Shown here: piece by piece, positions 35,301 through 46,395 of the stretch | How positions within the stretch are numbered: position 1 is the first letter of the stretch | Layout: the number at the start of each line of letters is the position of its first letter | Origin: Ciona intestinalis | Taxonomy: Eukaryota > Chordata > Ascidiacea > Phlebobranchia > Cionidae | Reading direction: 5' to 3' | DNA length: 64,000 nucleotides | Assembly (NCBI RefSeq): GCF_000224145.3 | Contig: NC_020173.2 | Location: 1,355,435 to 1,419,434, forward strand | The notes under the pieces: model-generated | Database searches by the model: none | The model's input: only the letters and a program-made list of their open reading frames with translations | Told to the model about the DNA's origin: nothing | Made by a program: the position numbers and the translations under genes

Positions 35301-36707
35301 GCATATTCCTTTATAATTTCTCACCTAATAACATTAACATGACAGAAACCATGTTGCACATCAGGTGGGCAAACTGGTGGTATGGGGTAGGGTTGTTTGG
35401 CGTAACATTGTTTAGATGTTGTTACTGCTGATGTAAATCCAACCACCAACATATTGAAGTTCTTTTGCAAGATACCAGTAATATTGAACCGCTGGAAAAT
35501 GAACAGGATGTTTAAAATCATAGTTGTGGAAAGAGATAATACATATGTGTTGTTTTAGTGGAACATTTCACAAAGGGAAATTGCTTTGCCTAATCAAACA
35601 TAAATAAAACAGTCTATCAAGCAGTGACAGTTTTCCAGGAAGGCCCAATGGACAGTTTCTTCCAAAAAGTGATCAGTTTGCAACCCTTTTATTTATTTAT
35701 TTATTATTAATATGCAAAAGTTGTATGCAAAATGCAATGCAGGTGCTAAAAAGTAAACAATCACCACAAAGTAAAATACATGGCAACAAGTTAACACAAG
35801 TTCTTACATATGTGAGAAACATATTGCTTGTTCTGCCGAGAACTTTGCCATTCAATACAACATCTGCGAATGTATCTACGCCCTCCATTACAAGCCAATG
35901 TTCACGCTGGTTCAAAACATCAGCCTTTACTTGAAATGTTCTTGAATAAGTCCAGTTTGACTCTGCTATCCATTTTAACTTGTCGTCATTGAAACCATAA
36001 TATGGGTTCTGTAACAATGGGTATTTATATTATGTTAGTTTGCTACCAGACATAATGTAAATATTTTTTATCTGCTCTTCTAGTATAAAAATAGAGTGTA
36101 TTTACTATGTTTTACTGCTATGCAAGACATCATTAGGGAATGTGACACAACAACACACGTGAGGGAAAACATTGAAAAAAAGGTAAAAAAGGGCAAGAAA
36201 AAAGTTAAAGGGTGATATAAAAGAAAGATGGTGTGAAGCTCTCTGTTTTCATTTAGATATAAAGGGCTGGGCGGTTGTGCAATAAAAATGGATTACAGAA
36301 AAGGGCTGAAAGTATCGTAAAGTTAACTCAACTTAGGTACCAGTGTGCCTATACCACGTATGGCTAAGGTTATTTAATAATTCCTTTAAACATTTACACA
36401 CAAAGTTTTGAAGTAATACGTCAATTCTGGCATCGCTGGTGTGTCACGCTAGAGGACCTCACCCAATTAGAATGAAATAAAAATTTGTTATGTCACTTAC
36501 ATCAGTGTGGCTTTTGCCTTTAAACCAATCTGTATGTACACACCCAGGCACTGTAGCATGGTCCAACTTTACAATAACATTTGATGGTGGTGTGGTCCCA
36601 CTTGCCGTCCATGATGACCCCCCGAGATCCTGCACAATGCCTTCGCTGGTCGCACAATGGTCTTGGAGTAAGATCATCAGTCCAATGACCACAAAATTGC
36701 AAAACAT
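25560..36707 (-). CDS. MANBA: Beta-mannosidase (GH2) with C-terminal membrane anchor
   Basis: Lysosomal-type exo-enzyme that removes beta-linked mannose from the non-reducing end of N-glycan fragments. Exons (minus): 36707-36501, 36008-35808, 35491-35325, 34785-34658, 34260-34076, 33478-33372, 32972-32820, 32492-32303, 31501-31348, 30364-30175, 29791-29572, 29047-28903, 28578-28298, 28006-27896, 27501-27402, 26851-26708, 26398-26248 and 25788-25560. Phases match throughout, giving 1020 residues against about 880 in the human enzyme. Signal peptide 1-20; jelly-roll N-domain; GH2 barrel with [30 protein letters not shown] (acid/base Glu about 469) and [13 protein letters not shown] (nucleophile Glu about 565); then [18 protein letters not shown]. 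The alignment with vertebrate MANBA runs to about residue 893. The last two exons add a hydrophobic stretch (about 922-944) and a 75-residue basic tail. Exon 4 uses a weak donor (GTGGGG), intron 12 is GC-AG, and intron 5 holds an assembly gap. Confidence 0.95.
25985..26240 (-). mobile_element. SINE in beta-mannosidase intron 17
   Basis: Full-length arrangement in reverse; the head ends about 8 bp from the donor of exon 17. Confidence 0.75.
26468..26645. repeat. Direct repeat in beta-mannosidase intron 16
   Basis: About 60 bp (tttttgtgtttatgacggca through aaagtacaaaaggctgatc) recurs about 114 bp later, with short tttttgtgtttat units between. Confidence 0.8.
27007..27305 (+). mobile_element. 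tRNA-derived SINE, near full length (family description)
   Basis: The head resembles a tRNA with a good box A (TAGCACAGTTGG) and a decayed box B region. Then comes a conserved body (GGGCGTATGTGTCCTTGGGC, caacccagtggttactaatg, gtaacataactcctagcacg, ccggccacgcgaggataaag) and an A/T-rich (ATTC)-like tail. It lies in beta-mannosidase intron 15. Known Ciona SINEs are candidates for its identity, but I could not compare. Confidence 0.85.
28660..28896 (-). mobile_element. SINE adjacent to the GC donor of beta-mannosidase exon 12
   Basis: The tRNA-like head starts about 7 bp past the end of exon 12, so the intron begins GCAAGT and then runs almost directly into the SINE. Confidence 0.8.
29352..29473. 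mobile_element. MITE family C, copy 1
   Basis: About 120 bp with inverted ends AAAGGTGGCTGCACACAGTA / TACTGTGTACAGCCACCTTT and an imperfectly palindromic interior. It lies in beta-mannosidase intron 11. Confidence 0.8.
30435..30655. repeat. Dispersed repeat E
   Basis: Shares ccctgatctgatgctcatag, aatacagtaa and ggacttgatttttgtttg with a second copy at about 52186-52345 in UTP4 intron 7. Boundaries are uncertain. Confidence 0.6.
30676..30838 (+). mobile_element. MITE family A, 3'-truncated, in beta-mannosidase intron 9
   Basis: The left end and middle are present; the right terminal repeat is missing. Confidence 0.8.
33590..33797 (-). mobile_element. MITE family A in beta-mannosidase intron 5
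   Basis: Diverged left end (tatagcagcttggggt) and a good right end (cttcccccacccaactata). Confidence 0.75.
33953..34002. other. Assembly gap, 50 N
   Basis: Lies in beta-mannosidase intron 5; both flanking exons join in phase, so no coding sequence need be missing. Confidence 1.
34281..34447 (-). mobile_element. MITE family A beside beta-mannosidase exon 5
   Basis: Starts 21 bp from the acceptor of exon 5, so MITE end sequence lies in the pyrimidine-tract region of that intron. The middle is shortened, and a (TA)n run follows. Confidence 0.8.
34856..34955 (+). mobile_element. SINE fragment in beta-mannosidase intron 3
   Basis: The middle of the body only (tgtctttgggcaagacac); followed by a MITE end. 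Confidence 0.65.
34971..35130 (-). mobile_element. Decayed MITE family A piece after a SINE fragment
   Basis: A clear left end (tatagtagggtgggggaaga), after which similarity is lost. Confidence 0.55.
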
Positions 36708-36721
36708 CTTGATGTTATAAC

Positions 36722-36723
36722 CT
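36722..36723 (-). promoter_or_regulatory. Splice acceptor 14 bases before the beta-mannosidase ATG
   Basis: gcgttttttcag is a strong acceptor; the exon would start at 36721 and the ATG is at 36707. It is either a 5'-UTR intron or a spliced-leader acceptor. Confidence 0.5.
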
Positions 36724-37406
36724 GAAAAAACGCTCAAGAGTTGAAATTTAAACTGATTTATAGGCATATACTGTTCTTATCATATATATGCCTAGGCTAT
36801 CTATACCATACTATTTAAATGAGAAATCTTGCTCGTTTAAGTAATCGTGTTATTTAAAATGCTCCATTGGCTCACTACATTTGATGTAATCAATTTGTAC
36901 AGTCGTGCAAACAATTGCAAAGTTTAGCATACCGTATGAGTCCAAACGAAGTCACGACCAAACACAGCATTCTCCAAGCGTCATGCAAGTTGTACCGTGC
37001 AAACAAACCATTACATCAACCGTAATTACAAAATCGTTCAAACTGTGATAGCTTGCCTTCTTTTAAATCAGTTTCATTATGTCCTCTTGTGACCGAAATT
37101 TGGAATAATATTTACCGGCAAATGTCGCAAATCATAAGCAGAGTCTTTAACATTATGCTATGTCTGTGTTGCAAGCGAAGCGTAACGGCGTTTGTTTTGA
37201 ATTTCTTAAAACTGAATTTTAAATGGTGTATTAAATATTAAGATTTTTACGGGTTATTATAACTGCAAATACCGAAGCATTATTGTTTTTAAACAAAGTA
37301 AGTATTGACAACAAAACCAGTAACGAGAAGTTACGTAAAAACTGTAAAATTCTAAAAAACTTGGTGGCTTTTGTTTATGCAGTAATAGACGCTTCACGTT
37401 TGTTTC

Positions 37407-37408
37407 AG
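37407..37408 (+). promoter_or_regulatory. Splice acceptor 36 bases before the TROAP-like ATG
   Basis: cacgtttgtttcag ends at 37408, with no ATG between it and the start codon at 37445. Confidence 0.45.
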
Positions 37409-37444
37409 TGATACACTGCTCGCTTAAAAATTAGGTAGACAGAA

Positions 37445-40400
37445 ATGATTGTTTCGCAAAGAATTACAACATGTTCGCAAAAGACAAGCAAAGGTGCTGG
37501 TGGTAAATTTAAAACAAGCAACACTTCGAAACTTCCGTTAAACAAAAGTGGCATTCCAAGGTATAATTAATATAGTGTAATCTATATAATTAATATATTT
37601 AACACTATAAAATTAATATAGTGTAACCAAATCTGTATCAAACTAAGTAGGTTTCTTAAATGTGGCTAAAAAATGTCCAAGGAAATCGTCTACAAATTTT
37701 AATGATAGCCAACGCGCACCTTTAAAATTACTTGCACACTAAAGATCTAGTCCGGAACCGCCCTATTTCGCAAACTAAGAAGTTAGTAATTTAATTACCG
37801 CTTCGTTCTATTACAGGCCATCACTTTCCAGCAGCCTCAAAAGATCCGGCTGTGGAAAAGTAACAAAATTAAAAACAATGACTTCAAATGTGGCTGGAAA
37901 AAAGCGAACTGTGCATGAAAATCGTAAGCTTATAGTAAAAAGTTGTGATTCGATGGCTTTTCTTTGCATTACATAACCTACAAATATGCATTCACTAATT
38001 ATATTCATTTCAATCATTATAACTGAGTTTATTAACTTTCGTGTTCAATAGCCATTGCCTTTTTACCTTTTCCATATTAGTGTGTCCGAAAGGCTGTTAA
38101 TTTCTGTCTGTTTAATTTTGTTTGGTTTCAAAACGTTTCCCAATTTAGGTGGAAAAGATGAAAAACTGTCCAGGTTCAGTTATGCTGTTGGTGGAAAAGT
38201 AAAAGAAGTGAAGGTAATTAGCAGTACTTTGTTAAGTGCAGCGTGTTTTTGCACTTATGATTTCCCATATAAAGTAAGTTAGGGTAAGATGGTCAATGTT
38301 TTCATTCATATTTCTTGCCCAATTTGGTAGTAAAAAAGGAATATCTACAGAAATACAGAATTATATAGTATACCTATATGACGGCTATATCTTTATGTCT
38401 CTAAATGAGCATGAGCGTTGTTAATTGTTAAAAACATGATTGGGAAATATTAAATATTCCGTGCTAACTGCTAACAGTATCCATCTTACCCCACAGAATC
38501 ATATTAGATAGCCTTCGTACCCCTCATGATTTATTAAAAAAAAACTTTTTTTCTAGGTTGTCACAAACTCAAAACATGAAACACACAATTTCTTAAAACC
38601 TTCATCAAAGTTGACATTTCTTGAACCGAGAGTGCCCAAAAAATTGGCGAACAAACCCAACCCACGGTTGCCATTGGTTACGGTGAATAATTCATCTCCT
38701 GTTGTAAAAAAGGAACGCCCAAAATCGAAATTTGAGTTGGAGAAAGAGAACAATGCAGGTAAGGCTGCTAGTAGGTTTTTGATGTTAATAGTTTTATATT
38801 TTGTAGTTACCCAATAAGTTTGTAATACTTAATTAAACTCAGTCATGTCATGCATTGTTATTTTGAATGAATTTTATAATTTAAAGAAATTGAAAAATAA
38901 TATTTATGCAAAAAATATTTTATATTTATTTTTAGACATTGACTTTCAACCTGACACTGATGCATTAAACAGTATACTTAATGATAACGGAATCCCTACT
39001 AACTTCACACAGACCAGTGCGGTAAGTTGATTCTGTCACATTAAACCACTTTACCATTCAAGGTGTTTTTAGTAATTTTTTATATTTTTTTCTCAGATTA
39101 GGTGCAGGGGGTTTATCTGCAGAAAGTTACAAAGTGCATTGCATTAAGCAATACATGTTCTTGTTGGTATTAAATGTGACTATGGTCCCTTACTGCTTTC
39201 ATCAATTGATAAAAGCAACGCAAAGCATTAAAATGCATTATTTACTGATTTACAAGTATTCTATTTTTACAATAAGTGCAGCATGCCAATCCTTACAACA
39301 GCCACACCAATGTAAAATATATGTATATCCTCTATCCTCAGTCACGATCAAGTACAGCATTATTGTTACCTGATGGCCGACCATCATTATGTAGAAGGGT
39401 TCCTGTGCGTCAACCTAAACAACCTCGCCCTTCCTTCACTGGACCTGCCCGTGTATTATCCAACAAAAAAGGTGAAGTTTTAACCTTAATATTGAAAGTT
39501 AGCAGTTATAAGTTTGTATGTATATATATTTAAAATTCAAACTCTTGAAAAAATATTGTACATAATCATAAAATTGTCGTTTTTTTTTGATTTGTTACCA
39601 AAATCTGAGACAACATAAATAGCCGTCAAGCACAGGGAACTTTGTTGATTAATGTGGTGACTAGTGAATGCAATATATTTTAGCGTAACTTGTTTGCATA
39701 CACAATAGACACTTAACAGCAAGGCTGTTATAGGCCAAAAATGGCCGCTTCTTTAAAAATTGAAACGCTATCTTTTTTTGTAAGTTTCTGGATCCATGGT
39801 ACGACCTTGATCAGAATCATTTTCAACAATAAATGAAAATAAAAACAACAAAGTTTCAGAAACATCTTCAGTTTTTTGTAGTTGATGTTGATTTTGTTGT
39901 CGATTAGAATCATTTTTATTGTTGAATCGGCTAATATAGCATGCCGTAATATTACTTCCCTTGGTAACAGGTACAAGCACACAATTCTCCAGTCAAAGCA
40001 ATGCATATGGCCCATCATCATATGCAAGACATTCCTTGTATGATGTAGTACATGGTAGATACAGCAACCACCAGAATATTGATAACTCGAGGTTTTCTCT
40101 TCAACAAGGTTTGTATAACTGTAACAGAACTTGCCTAAAGCTGCGTTTGTGTTATAGGTTAAATATCCTCTTAAAATATTAGTTAATCCTGTAAATTGGA
40201 CAAGAGTAAGTTGATATCTATGTATACCCTAGTGGTCTATCCTAGTGTCTGGTGAAGATACAGTACTTTGCCTATTTATCAAAAATATGTATAAGTAATA
40301 AAAAAATCATATTTCTGGATTCTATATATTTTTTACGTCTAAGATTGCACACTGAAACACAAATACACAATAGTATGAAATAATTTTTAAAATCATTTGC

Positions 40401-43400
40401 TTTGCAGGTAAACAGCAGAATTCTAATCTTTCCGCTGGCTTTTCAAGAAATGTTATTCCAACTATCAACACACCAAACACTGTAAGTACTGTATGAAACT
40501 TTATGCCTAATTCTCTTGGGGGATAATTCTGCTTTGAACAGAAATCTTACCCAGCTTTAAACTTAGTAATGTAAACTTTAAGGAAAAAATTTTGCTGGTA
40601 CTTTTAGATCCTATTTGGGCATCTTTATCCATTTACAAATTTTTATTTTTTGTTGCTGTGATTCTTTAATTTGAATTTATAAAAATCTGGAAAATTAGCT
40701 TAATATGCCGGAATATTTATTGAATTGACCACTTATATTTGTAACAGCCCCAGAGAGTGTTTAAGAAAAGTGTGAGAGTATCTGCATCACCAGTTCTACG
40801 AGTGGCATGCCCTGTTATATCTACTCCTCTGCCTAGAAGAAAACATATCAAAAGTAGGAGTTTAGTTTTGTTTATTTCCTTAAATTACTGTCAGTGTCGT
40901 ATGCTTGGATAAAATATGTTTGAATTTTGTTGTTTAAACAATTTTTGGTTGATTGTTCTCCCATCAGAAATTATTAGGTATAGTAGGGTAGGGAAAGATG
41001 GGACACCTAGCACATAATACCCAAATATCCTGATCGTGTTTTAAACAATTAACAACGATCTATGGAAGTCGTGAGGGAAACAGTTTTACAATTCTTCGAA
41101 AGTTCTTTGTTTACTGCAAAATGGAACGAGAAAATAAAAAGAAAAGGTGTCCTGTCTTTCCCCACTCCACTATTATATATATTTACGCAATGCAAAAATG
41201 TTTAATGAATTATTAAGTTAACATTACAAGTTTACAACATATACAATACTCTGTACTGCTATCAAAATATATATATATACAACTATTTCATTTTACAGAT
41301 AAACAAAGGGCAGTTACATGGGCAGATGAGAAATCACCATGTGTGCAGGTATACTATAATTTTATTAAAAAAAACGAATTTTAACGAATTTTATTTGAAC
41401 GCCAAAACGAATTTTAAATATTTCGACAACTAAAAATCAAAAAAATTATGAAAAACTTTGTTTTTTTTAGGGCAAGCTGGCTGTTCACTTGTTTGAGGAT
41501 TCTCCTTCAGATAAAAAGATAAATAAGAGCAAAGTTTCGATCATAAAATCGGGAAAACACTACAAGCGTAACTCCCTTACCCCGCCAGTGATGAAAAAAG
41601 AGAAAAACTCTGTTTTGGATAAAGGTAATTAGTCTGAACTACACCAAAACAAAAGTTGAACAGTCTAATGTCATTTTAAACTTATTGTACTGTAGTTAAG
41701 TGTTGTAATTACTAAATTTGTGCATGATTTCAGATTGTGAGATTGAGATAGTCAGTCCTCCCACTTTAAATGCACAACCGCCTCAACTTAATTTGGAAAC
41801 TCAAACTCAAGATTCAAAATCATTTAAAGAAATATCAAACAAACCAACTGAGGCAAGCAACAGCATTTCTCAATTCATTAAACCTGCTGCAAAGAGTCAA
41901 ATACCGCCACGAAAAGCACTCACAAAGCAAAAACTTGCCAGCCCAGATGGAAATACCTTCGTAAAATCTAACCCAGCTGCATTTATACCCAACCAAAAGA
42001 ACGCGCCAAGTCAAAAATCTGAAAAAATAAATCAAATACTTGCCAGTCCCACTGAAAGCATCTTTACAAAAACTTAACCTTCAGCAAGGTCACCCAACCA
42101 AGAGAACACACTAGGTCAAAAACCAAGAAATACTCAAGAAAATAATCCAATTGAGAGCACCCTACCCTTAAAGCCCCAACGAAGTCCTATTGAAAAGCAG
42201 GACGATGTAGTTTCAGTTGACACAGTGCTCTCACTTATGAACCAGCAGTTGCTCAAAGTAAAACGCAGAAGTGTACAAGCAGAACTCGCCAGCGCACTTA
42301 AACTTGTAACTAAGACCTTAAAACCGGACGCTCCCGTTTACGCCAAGATTTTGGAGGTGGATGAAAGGGAACAATCGCCGTCGATTGTAAACAAGATGCA
42401 TGAGGTCACACCAACAAGCTCAAAAGTGAATATTTTTATTACATAGCCTAATTTTGTATGTTTTATAGGTTTTTAGGTAAAATTATATTTCATGTTATCT
42501 CGGCAATTCTCCGCACATCTTGTAGCAGTTTAAGACTCAGATAAGCTTACATTCAAAGTTGCATTCAACCCGTTATTTATTACAATGGTTTCCAAGCTTT
42601 TAATTTGTGTATCAGGTTTTAGTAATTTTTAATACAATAAATTACATCATGACATCTGAACACAAATTCTTTTACACAGAACCCTCCAATCCCTAAAGAT
42701 GTTCGAATCTCCCCGGAAGACGTGCAGAAGATCAGAGTCAGTTACGAAAAGACGAATCGAAGTCTTGATGAGATCGTCATGGAAACAGAAAGGATTAATA
42801 AAGAGTTGCAACAGTTACAACTTGACAAAGAAAAACTGAATTTGTTTCGAAACCAAGGTATGTATGGTTTGGTGGGGAAAGACAAGACACCTTAAGCAAT
42901 TTAGCAATAATTAATATCTAAACATCCTAATTTTGTTAAACAATTAACAACATTCTATAGGAGTCTTGACTCTTGAAAATATGGTTTTATAATTCTGTGA
43001 ATGTTCTTTGTTTACTATCAAATGGGGCAAGAAAATAGAATGAAAAGATTTCCCATCTTCCCCATCTTTTAAAGCAGTGGTTTTTAACTTTTTCCACCCT
43101 CTTTTATATTAACAACCATTTAATGCACCCCCTTTTAGAATTGCTTATATAGAGTAAACCTAACCACAAACCACCTCTGGTTAAGTAACCGTGTTTAATA
43201 ACTGAAGAAATTAAGAAGTTTGACAATAGAAATTACAAACTAAACCAATCAAGGGTAGAAGTTGGGTATAAGTACTGTTGGTTGGGGTTTAGAAATTTTA
43301 GATTAAAATAGTCAGTTTTGAATTGCCATTTCTGTGTAGTAATATGGAACCAATACAGTAATACATAATATGCATTATTTCCAGCCAAGCTTGGGAGCAC

Positions 43401-45886
43401 ATCAACTCAACCAAATCAAACACCTCCAGTACAATCTAACACGGATACAAACACTGTAAAAACTAATCCATCAGCGACACCAGTATTTAAAGTCCCTACA
43501 CCCGCAAACCAGTACCCGAATTCAAAATCTCCAGTATTAGCTACGGTTACAAAGATAAAGCAAGTCACTCCCAAATCCAGTTCAGAGATTTTGAGCCCAA
43601 AAATGGAGTCTACACCTCAGAGCTTGGGCTCGTTAAGTCCGCAGTTGATCTTGGCACAGTGCGGACGACCTTTGTCCGAAAAATTTGAAGAAATCATGTC
43701 CCCTGTTGAAAGCTCAGTTCCCATAGTGCATGGAACGCATCATAGTAGCCCATTGTTAAGTCACGCAAAAACGGACCAATCAGAGAGGAGTTCTGCAACA
43801 TTTGAATCAGAAAATGTAAAATCTCCTTTTTCGGATTTATTTAAAAAATTCCGGTTAGAAAATTTGACATTGGATTCTGAAAAAGTTGCTATGAATACTA
43901 AAGATACATTTTCATTGGTATCGACACCAGAAGTACCACGTCATGAACTTGTTAGTGTTGACATACAGAAATCTTTACCAGTGTTGCCCAATCTGAATGA
44001 AAGTGACCAAACCTATAGCTGTTTAAATGTACCTGGCAACACTGAAGCCCAGACTCCAACAATAGAAGAATCTTTTAATTTTAAACCACAAGAAATTGAA
44101 AACAAGGAAAACCAATTTTCCAGTTTCAACTTTAGTAAAAGTAAGAAATTAAGACTTTATTATTAAAGCATTTTAAAAAGACTACAGTTTTAGTGTACTT
44201 CCATAATTTTGGCTGGAGTAATTTTTTTGCCTAAAAATGTATGAGCACATTTATTAAAACTGATCATTTTATATAGACATGCTTAAAAAAACAATTTTTA
44301 GCGTCCTTTTAAAATTTTGGCTTAAGAATTTTTTCCGCAAAAAAATATGTGAACAATTTTATAAAACTGAATTTTTTTATATCCAGACATGACCTCAGCG
44401 TCACCGAAACTTTACAACCCCATCCCAGTGATTCCATTCCAACCTCAAACACCCGTGGCTTTCCGTGCATTGAGGCAAACATACAGGCTCAATAGAATGA
44501 GGTGAACAAAGCAATATGTTATGGGATAGAACTTCAATTAAACCATTTTTTTAAATAAAAAATTTCCAAAATTGCAATTAATTAAAATCTGTGGTGAAAT
44601 CGATTGTTTTGCCCCATAAGGATTTTAAAATTTCCATTAAAAAAATTTTCTGCAGAGAGGGCGTGTTTCAAGAGAGTCCGAAAACGAAGATAAAGAACCA
44701 GTTTGCTCATGCTCTTCTAGACGAGGAGGTTTCTCTTTTCACTTGCAGAGTTGTAAGGTGAAAAAAACAATTTGCAGTGGTGTGAATGGAACATATTTAT
44801 CATAACGTGTCTTTTGTTTGGAAAAGTTGGTAGTAATAGGGAGTAAAAATGTCTTGCCCAATTACCAGCAACCACAATGGAAATAGCAATATAGCATTGA
44901 ACACAGACACAGTATTTTCTGCTTATAATGCCCGAACCACTGCTCACAACATTATACTAGGTTTTTTTTTTTTTTTTGTAACGCACTGGAAAAACAATGT
45001 GTGTTCTTTATGTTTTTATAGTGTACTTTTGCCTAGTTGTTTTCAAAACCATAACATTATTGCAGACCAACGCTTGGTACAAAACTTTCCGATCCTGTAG
45101 CAAGCTCATTGAATGTTGGAGATGGCCAGGTAAGATTGTTTAAATTTAAATGATTTAGTATTGTCAAAATATTGAAATTGCCATACCCATCTGTCATTTA
45201 GACCCAGGTGTCATTATATAACACTGCTTGTAAAAGTAAGTTAGAAGGCCATATAATGCCAACTAAAAAAAATGAAAAAATCCAAAAAAATAATAATCAC
45301 CCACAAAGTAACATACATGGTAATTCGTAAGCTGGCACGAGGTTGTTAAACCCATGTGATAACAACTGTTGTTTTCCGGCCACGCAAGGATAAAGTAAGT
45401 TCACATTCATTCATTTAACTTAGTAACATATGTGTACGGGAGCATCTAACCCTGACCGAGTTGTCAAGGGAAGATCTCCCAACCATTACCACTAAAGCCC
45501 TTGTCGCCTACCTTCAGAGAAGCGACAGGCTGGTTAAACTGGTGAGGTCCATGCAGTAGTACCCCGGGTGTTGGGGTTATGAGCCAATCATGGCCTAAAT
45601 CGTGGGACCCATGGCATAATACGCTACGGGACTGCACCCACATAGAATAGAACATACGATATGTGTATACATTTTAGCCGCCCATTTGGTATAATATGTA
45701 GTGTATTTCCAACGTTTCATTCTTCTGGCAAATCTTTTATTACATTCATTCCTCATTATTAATGGCTGATAGCAGAAGTATTAACTGTACAACATATTTA
45801 TTTTCCAGCATTTTGTTCCAATTCAAATGACACCAAAGGCTGACAAGAAAAAGAATTCCGCGTTTTCAGTGTATAATTATTCGTAA
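37445..45886 (+). CDS. Basic, Ser/Pro-rich coiled-coil protein, tentatively TROAP (tastin)-like
   Basis: Exons: 37445-37560, 37817-37923, 38149-38213, 38557-38758, 38936-39021, 39342-39471, 39971-40108, 40408-40481, 40748-40853, 41299-41348, 41471-41624, 41734-42425, 42680-42857, 43385-44140, 44387-44501, 44656-44757, 45066-45129 and 45809-45886. All splice phases agree; 1071 codons include one in-frame TAA at 42075-42077 and the final stop. The N-terminal half is basic and low in complexity (Lys, Ser, Thr, Pro). Exon 13 encodes a charged heptad stretch (RINKELQQLQLDKEKL), probably a coiled coil. The C-terminus has FRALRQTYRLNRMREG followed by LLDEEVSLFTCR, which from memory resembles the C-terminal part of vertebrate TROAP, a spindle/cortex-associated protein. 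That identification is weak. The gene is divergent from the beta-mannosidase gene and convergent with UTP4. Confidence 0.8.
38276..38500 (-). mobile_element. Old MITE family A copy in TROAP-like intron 3
   Basis: Similarity is clear over the AATTTGGTAGTAAA and catcttaccccaca parts; both ends are eroded. Confidence 0.6.
40979..41173 (+). mobile_element. MITE family A in TROAP-like intron 9
   Basis: Complete copy between exons 9 and 10. Confidence 0.85.
42075..42077 (+). other. In-frame TAA inside exon 12 of the TROAP-like gene
   Basis: The 692-base exon 41734-42425 is open in one frame except for this codon. Codons after it continue in the same frame for 116 residues to a usable donor (GTGAAT) that is in phase with the next coding exon. 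The surrounding protein is an imperfect internal repeat, with LASPDGNTFVKSNPAAF in one unit and LASPTESIFTKT-stop-PSA in the next, so the stop sits where the other unit has Asn (AAC). It may be an assembly error, a natural nonsense allele or real termination. Confidence 0.8.
42862..43068 (+). mobile_element. MITE family A starting 4 bp past a splice donor
   Basis: The exon 13 donor GTAT is followed at once by the MITE left end (diverged, tatggtttggtggggaaaga); the right end finishes about 320 bp before exon 14. Confidence 0.75.
45290..45412 (+). mobile_element. SINE 3' fragment in the last TROAP-like intron
   Basis: Body end and ATTC tail (cacccacaaagtaacatac, ccggccacgcaaggataaag). Confidence 0.75.
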
Positions 45887-46389
45887 TGTTTAGTGTTTTT
45901 CCATTTTACTGCTGGTGTCAATTTATCTCGAATATGTATTTTGTAAATTAGCGGGATTTGTATTTTACTATCACGTGTGATAATACAAGCTTTTATTTCA
46001 TTGAGTATTACCTGAATGTGTATAGTGTATTATAAAAGGTTTACATTAAAAGTTGGTTTGAATTTTTCAGGTATAAACTAAAGCAGGTATTTAAAGTATT
46101 TGGCATGTGAGGTAGAGAAATAAAAGTCAGTTAGACTGATAAGATTTACATCGAACTTAAAGTTTTAAACTATCCTAACATCAAATGATTCGAATTAAAA
46201 TAAATGTCCATCGCCGCACAGTAAAATAACTAGAAGCTGCATGCTCTATACACTGCATTAGAAGAACTTAATCAAACATCTTGCTGAACTAAACTCTGTA
46301 CGATTAAACAGCTACATTGTGATGTTAACACTTTCTGTAAAAACCTTTAATTTGCTGACGACTAAAACTAGTTTGGTAAAACAAAGCAC
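45887..46389. other. Convergent 3' gap, TROAP-like / UTP4
   Basis: About 500 bp, mostly 3' UTR of the TROAP-like gene; nothing else recognised. Confidence 0.6.
46115..46122 (+). terminator. Candidate poly(A) signal of the TROAP-like gene
   Basis: An AATAAA hexamer within gagaaataaaag, about 230 bases after the stop, in the short gap before the convergent UTP4 gene. Confidence 0.45.
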
Positions 46390-46395
46390 TTTATT
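46390..46395 (-). terminator. Poly(A) signal overlapping the UTP4 stop codon
   Basis: The stop is TAA at 46397-46395, followed by ATAAAG, so AATAAA starts on the last base of the stop codon. The 3' UTR would be only about 15-30 bases. No other AATAAA was noticed close downstream. Confidence 0.6.

Larger units (their letters stand above)
36708..37444. promoter_or_regulatory. Divergent promoter region, beta-mannosidase / TROAP-like
   Basis: 737 bp separate the two start codons. No repeats were seen, unlike most noncoding stretches here. Core elements are not identifiable by eye, so the shared-promoter reading rests on geometry alone. Confidence 0.45.

Noticed and set aside
43076..43135. CAGTGGTTTTTAACTTTTTCC, like a hAT left end
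   Set aside because: No matching right end or 8-bp duplication could be found nearby, so an element was not called.
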